A DNA stretch of 21,744 nt from a virus. Where the stretch lies: the IMG/VR virus record IMGVR_UViG_3300024518_002918, positions 1 through 21,744 of that record. One strand, 5' to 3'. Positions 20,831 through 21,744 of this stretch are shown here, in pieces; position 1 is the stretch's first letter; the number at the start of each line of letters is the position of its first letter. The position numbers and the translations under genes were made by a program. The notes beneath the pieces were generated by a model. That model saw only the letters and a list, made by a program, of their open reading frames with translations. It was not told the origin of the DNA and did no database searches.

Positions 20831-21744
20831 GTTTGTGTGTCATCATATTTAGCTGCGCCAGCACGACCGTCTGTATGATACGACCGCTTAATATTATCTC
20901 CCTCTGGGTGATAGATATGAAGTCTCCACTGATTCCAGCCCTGCTCCTTATCTTTCTTCCAGTCTTCAATCACCTTGCCATGTACTAAGTCTTCTATGAA
21001 ACAGTTTGCCTTATCTGAAAACTGTTCTGATAGAAGTCGGCGATAGAAAGCAGTACTCGCAATGTGTGGTCTCTGGCTCCACTGCACAGTCTTCAAGAAC
21101 TCATTCTCTGGCTCACCGATCATTAGGTGTTTATGTTCATCTGGTACCATAGCCTCGAAATGTAGGCGTACAAGATTCGAATCACCAGTAGTAATCAACT
21201 CCACAATCTTATCGATATCGATAGCACAATCCGTTACGAGTGGCGTATCCTGTTCAACGTACATAACAAAGTCGGAAAAGACATGGTCTATCACCTTACG
21301 TGCCATGCCGACCTGGTGTACGTGCTCGTCAAATATATAAGGCGTAATACCCCACTCTGAAGCTTTCCATAGTACACGGCGGATATGCTCCTCATAGTCT
21401 GCACGCATGTGTTCCTGTTCTTCCCTTACACCGTCAAATGTAACGATGATCTCACTGTGTGGAAGATGGTGTCTAACGCTGTTAATCGTCTCTTCAATGA
21501 TTGATATATCTGGGTGGCTCTTAATTGGTGATACAGGAATAATTACAGATACATTTTTGTCATTAGTACCTTGCATATCAAATCCGAGAGAGTGCATCTG
21601 ATTTAATAAAAGATTCTTCATCCATATTTTATATTTGATCCATGACTCTTGAACTTTATTGTTAACATTGGGGTATTGGGCTAGTAACTCATTTGTATAA
21701 CCTGGTAAGCTAGACCAATCAGATATTGTTGTGAGCTCGATCCT
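20824..21744 (-). CDS. Glycosyltransferase-like protein, partial (N-terminus beyond window)
   Basis: The frame is open from the stop at 20824 to the right edge: 306 residues are visible and the N-terminus is missing. An internal Met at 21621 has no SD and is preceded by 41 open codons, so it is not the start. From about residue 65 a GT-A domain begins ('VSVIIPVSPIK'), with 'TFDGV' and 'VMYVEQDTPLV' (the EQD at 164-166 in the DxD position). Later come 'VRLHFEAMVPDEHKHLM', 'WSQRPHIAST' and 'CFIEDLVHG', patterns shared with phage glycosyltransferases I recall. The unseen N-terminal part could hold a second domain; the visible 60 residues before the GT-A strand look helical. The enzyme class is good; the substrate is unknown. 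Confidence 0.8.
   Translation of the reverse strand, partial: RIELTTISDWSSLPGYTNELLAQYPNVNNKVQESWIKYKIWMKNLLLNQMHSLGFDMQGTNDKNVSVIIPVSPIKSHPDISIIEETINSVRHHLPHSEIIVTFDGVREEQEHMRADYEEHIRRVLWKASEWGITPYIFDEHVHQVGMARKVIDHVFSDFVMYVEQDTPLVTDCAIDIDKIVELITTGDSNLVRLHFEAMVPDEHKHLMIGEPENEFLKTVQWSQRPHIASTAFYRRLLSEQFSDKANCFIEDLVHGKVIEDWKKDKEQGWNQWRLHIYHPEGDNIKRSYHTDGRAGAAKYDDTQTW

Noticed and set aside
1-21744. CRISPR array, tRNA, insertion sequence, attachment site, reverse transcriptase or diversity-generating repeat
   Set aside because: No spaced direct repeats, tRNA-like folds, transposase or reverse-transcriptase motifs were noticed when reading both strands; a computed search would be firmer.

Overview
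The window is a piece of a tailed double-stranded DNA virus (Caudoviricetes), either a free phage or an integrated prophage. Every convincing gene lies on the minus strand, so transcription runs from high to low coordinates. Genes are packed with ATGA or TAATG overlaps, or gaps of a few bases, and no stretch over 100 bases lacks a gene. There is no tail-sheath gene, and the tape measure is of moderate size (611 aa), so a siphovirus-like particle with a flexible, non-contractile tail is most likely. The host cannot be named. Clear Shine-Dalgarno (SD) sites, normal use of TGA as stop, and HK97-gp10-like tail genes show an ordinary bacterial host using the standard code. I see no integrase, repressor, lysis, replication or tRNA genes.

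Layout in transcription order. (1) 21744-18576: a glycosyltransferase cassette with a GT-A-like enzyme cut by the window edge, a GT-B enzyme and a GT2-like enzyme, interleaved with small proteins carrying Cys pairs. (2) 18583-16456: a DUF1360-like membrane protein, a 39-aa zinc-ribbon protein, then small and large terminase. (3) 16456-13692: a portal protein fused to a MuF-type minor head domain, and a coiled-coil protein. (4) 13699-8834: six genes of beta-rich or small unknown proteins that look like head fibres or decorations, placed unusually between portal and capsid. (5) 8824-6602: two small basic proteins and a polyprotein combining prohead protease, scaffold and major capsid.

(6) 6573-6520: an intrinsic terminator followed at once by an extended -10 promoter whose predicted start site falls on the ATG of the next gene. 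This splits head from neck/tail expression and implies a leaderless message. (7) 6520-1: head-tail connector, head closure, HK97-gp10-like and tail terminator proteins, major tail protein, two tail-assembly chaperone genes, tape measure, a small Dit-like tail protein and a tail hub protein cut by the left edge.

Together the genes cover packaging, capsid assembly and maturation, neck and tail assembly. The upstream glycosyltransferases may modify either the virion or host surface glycans. The most unusual points are the two head fusions (portal-MuF and protease-scaffold-capsid), the decoration or fibre block between them, the terminator with a leaderless promoter, and the glycosyltransferase and Cys-pair genes joined to the packaging operon.
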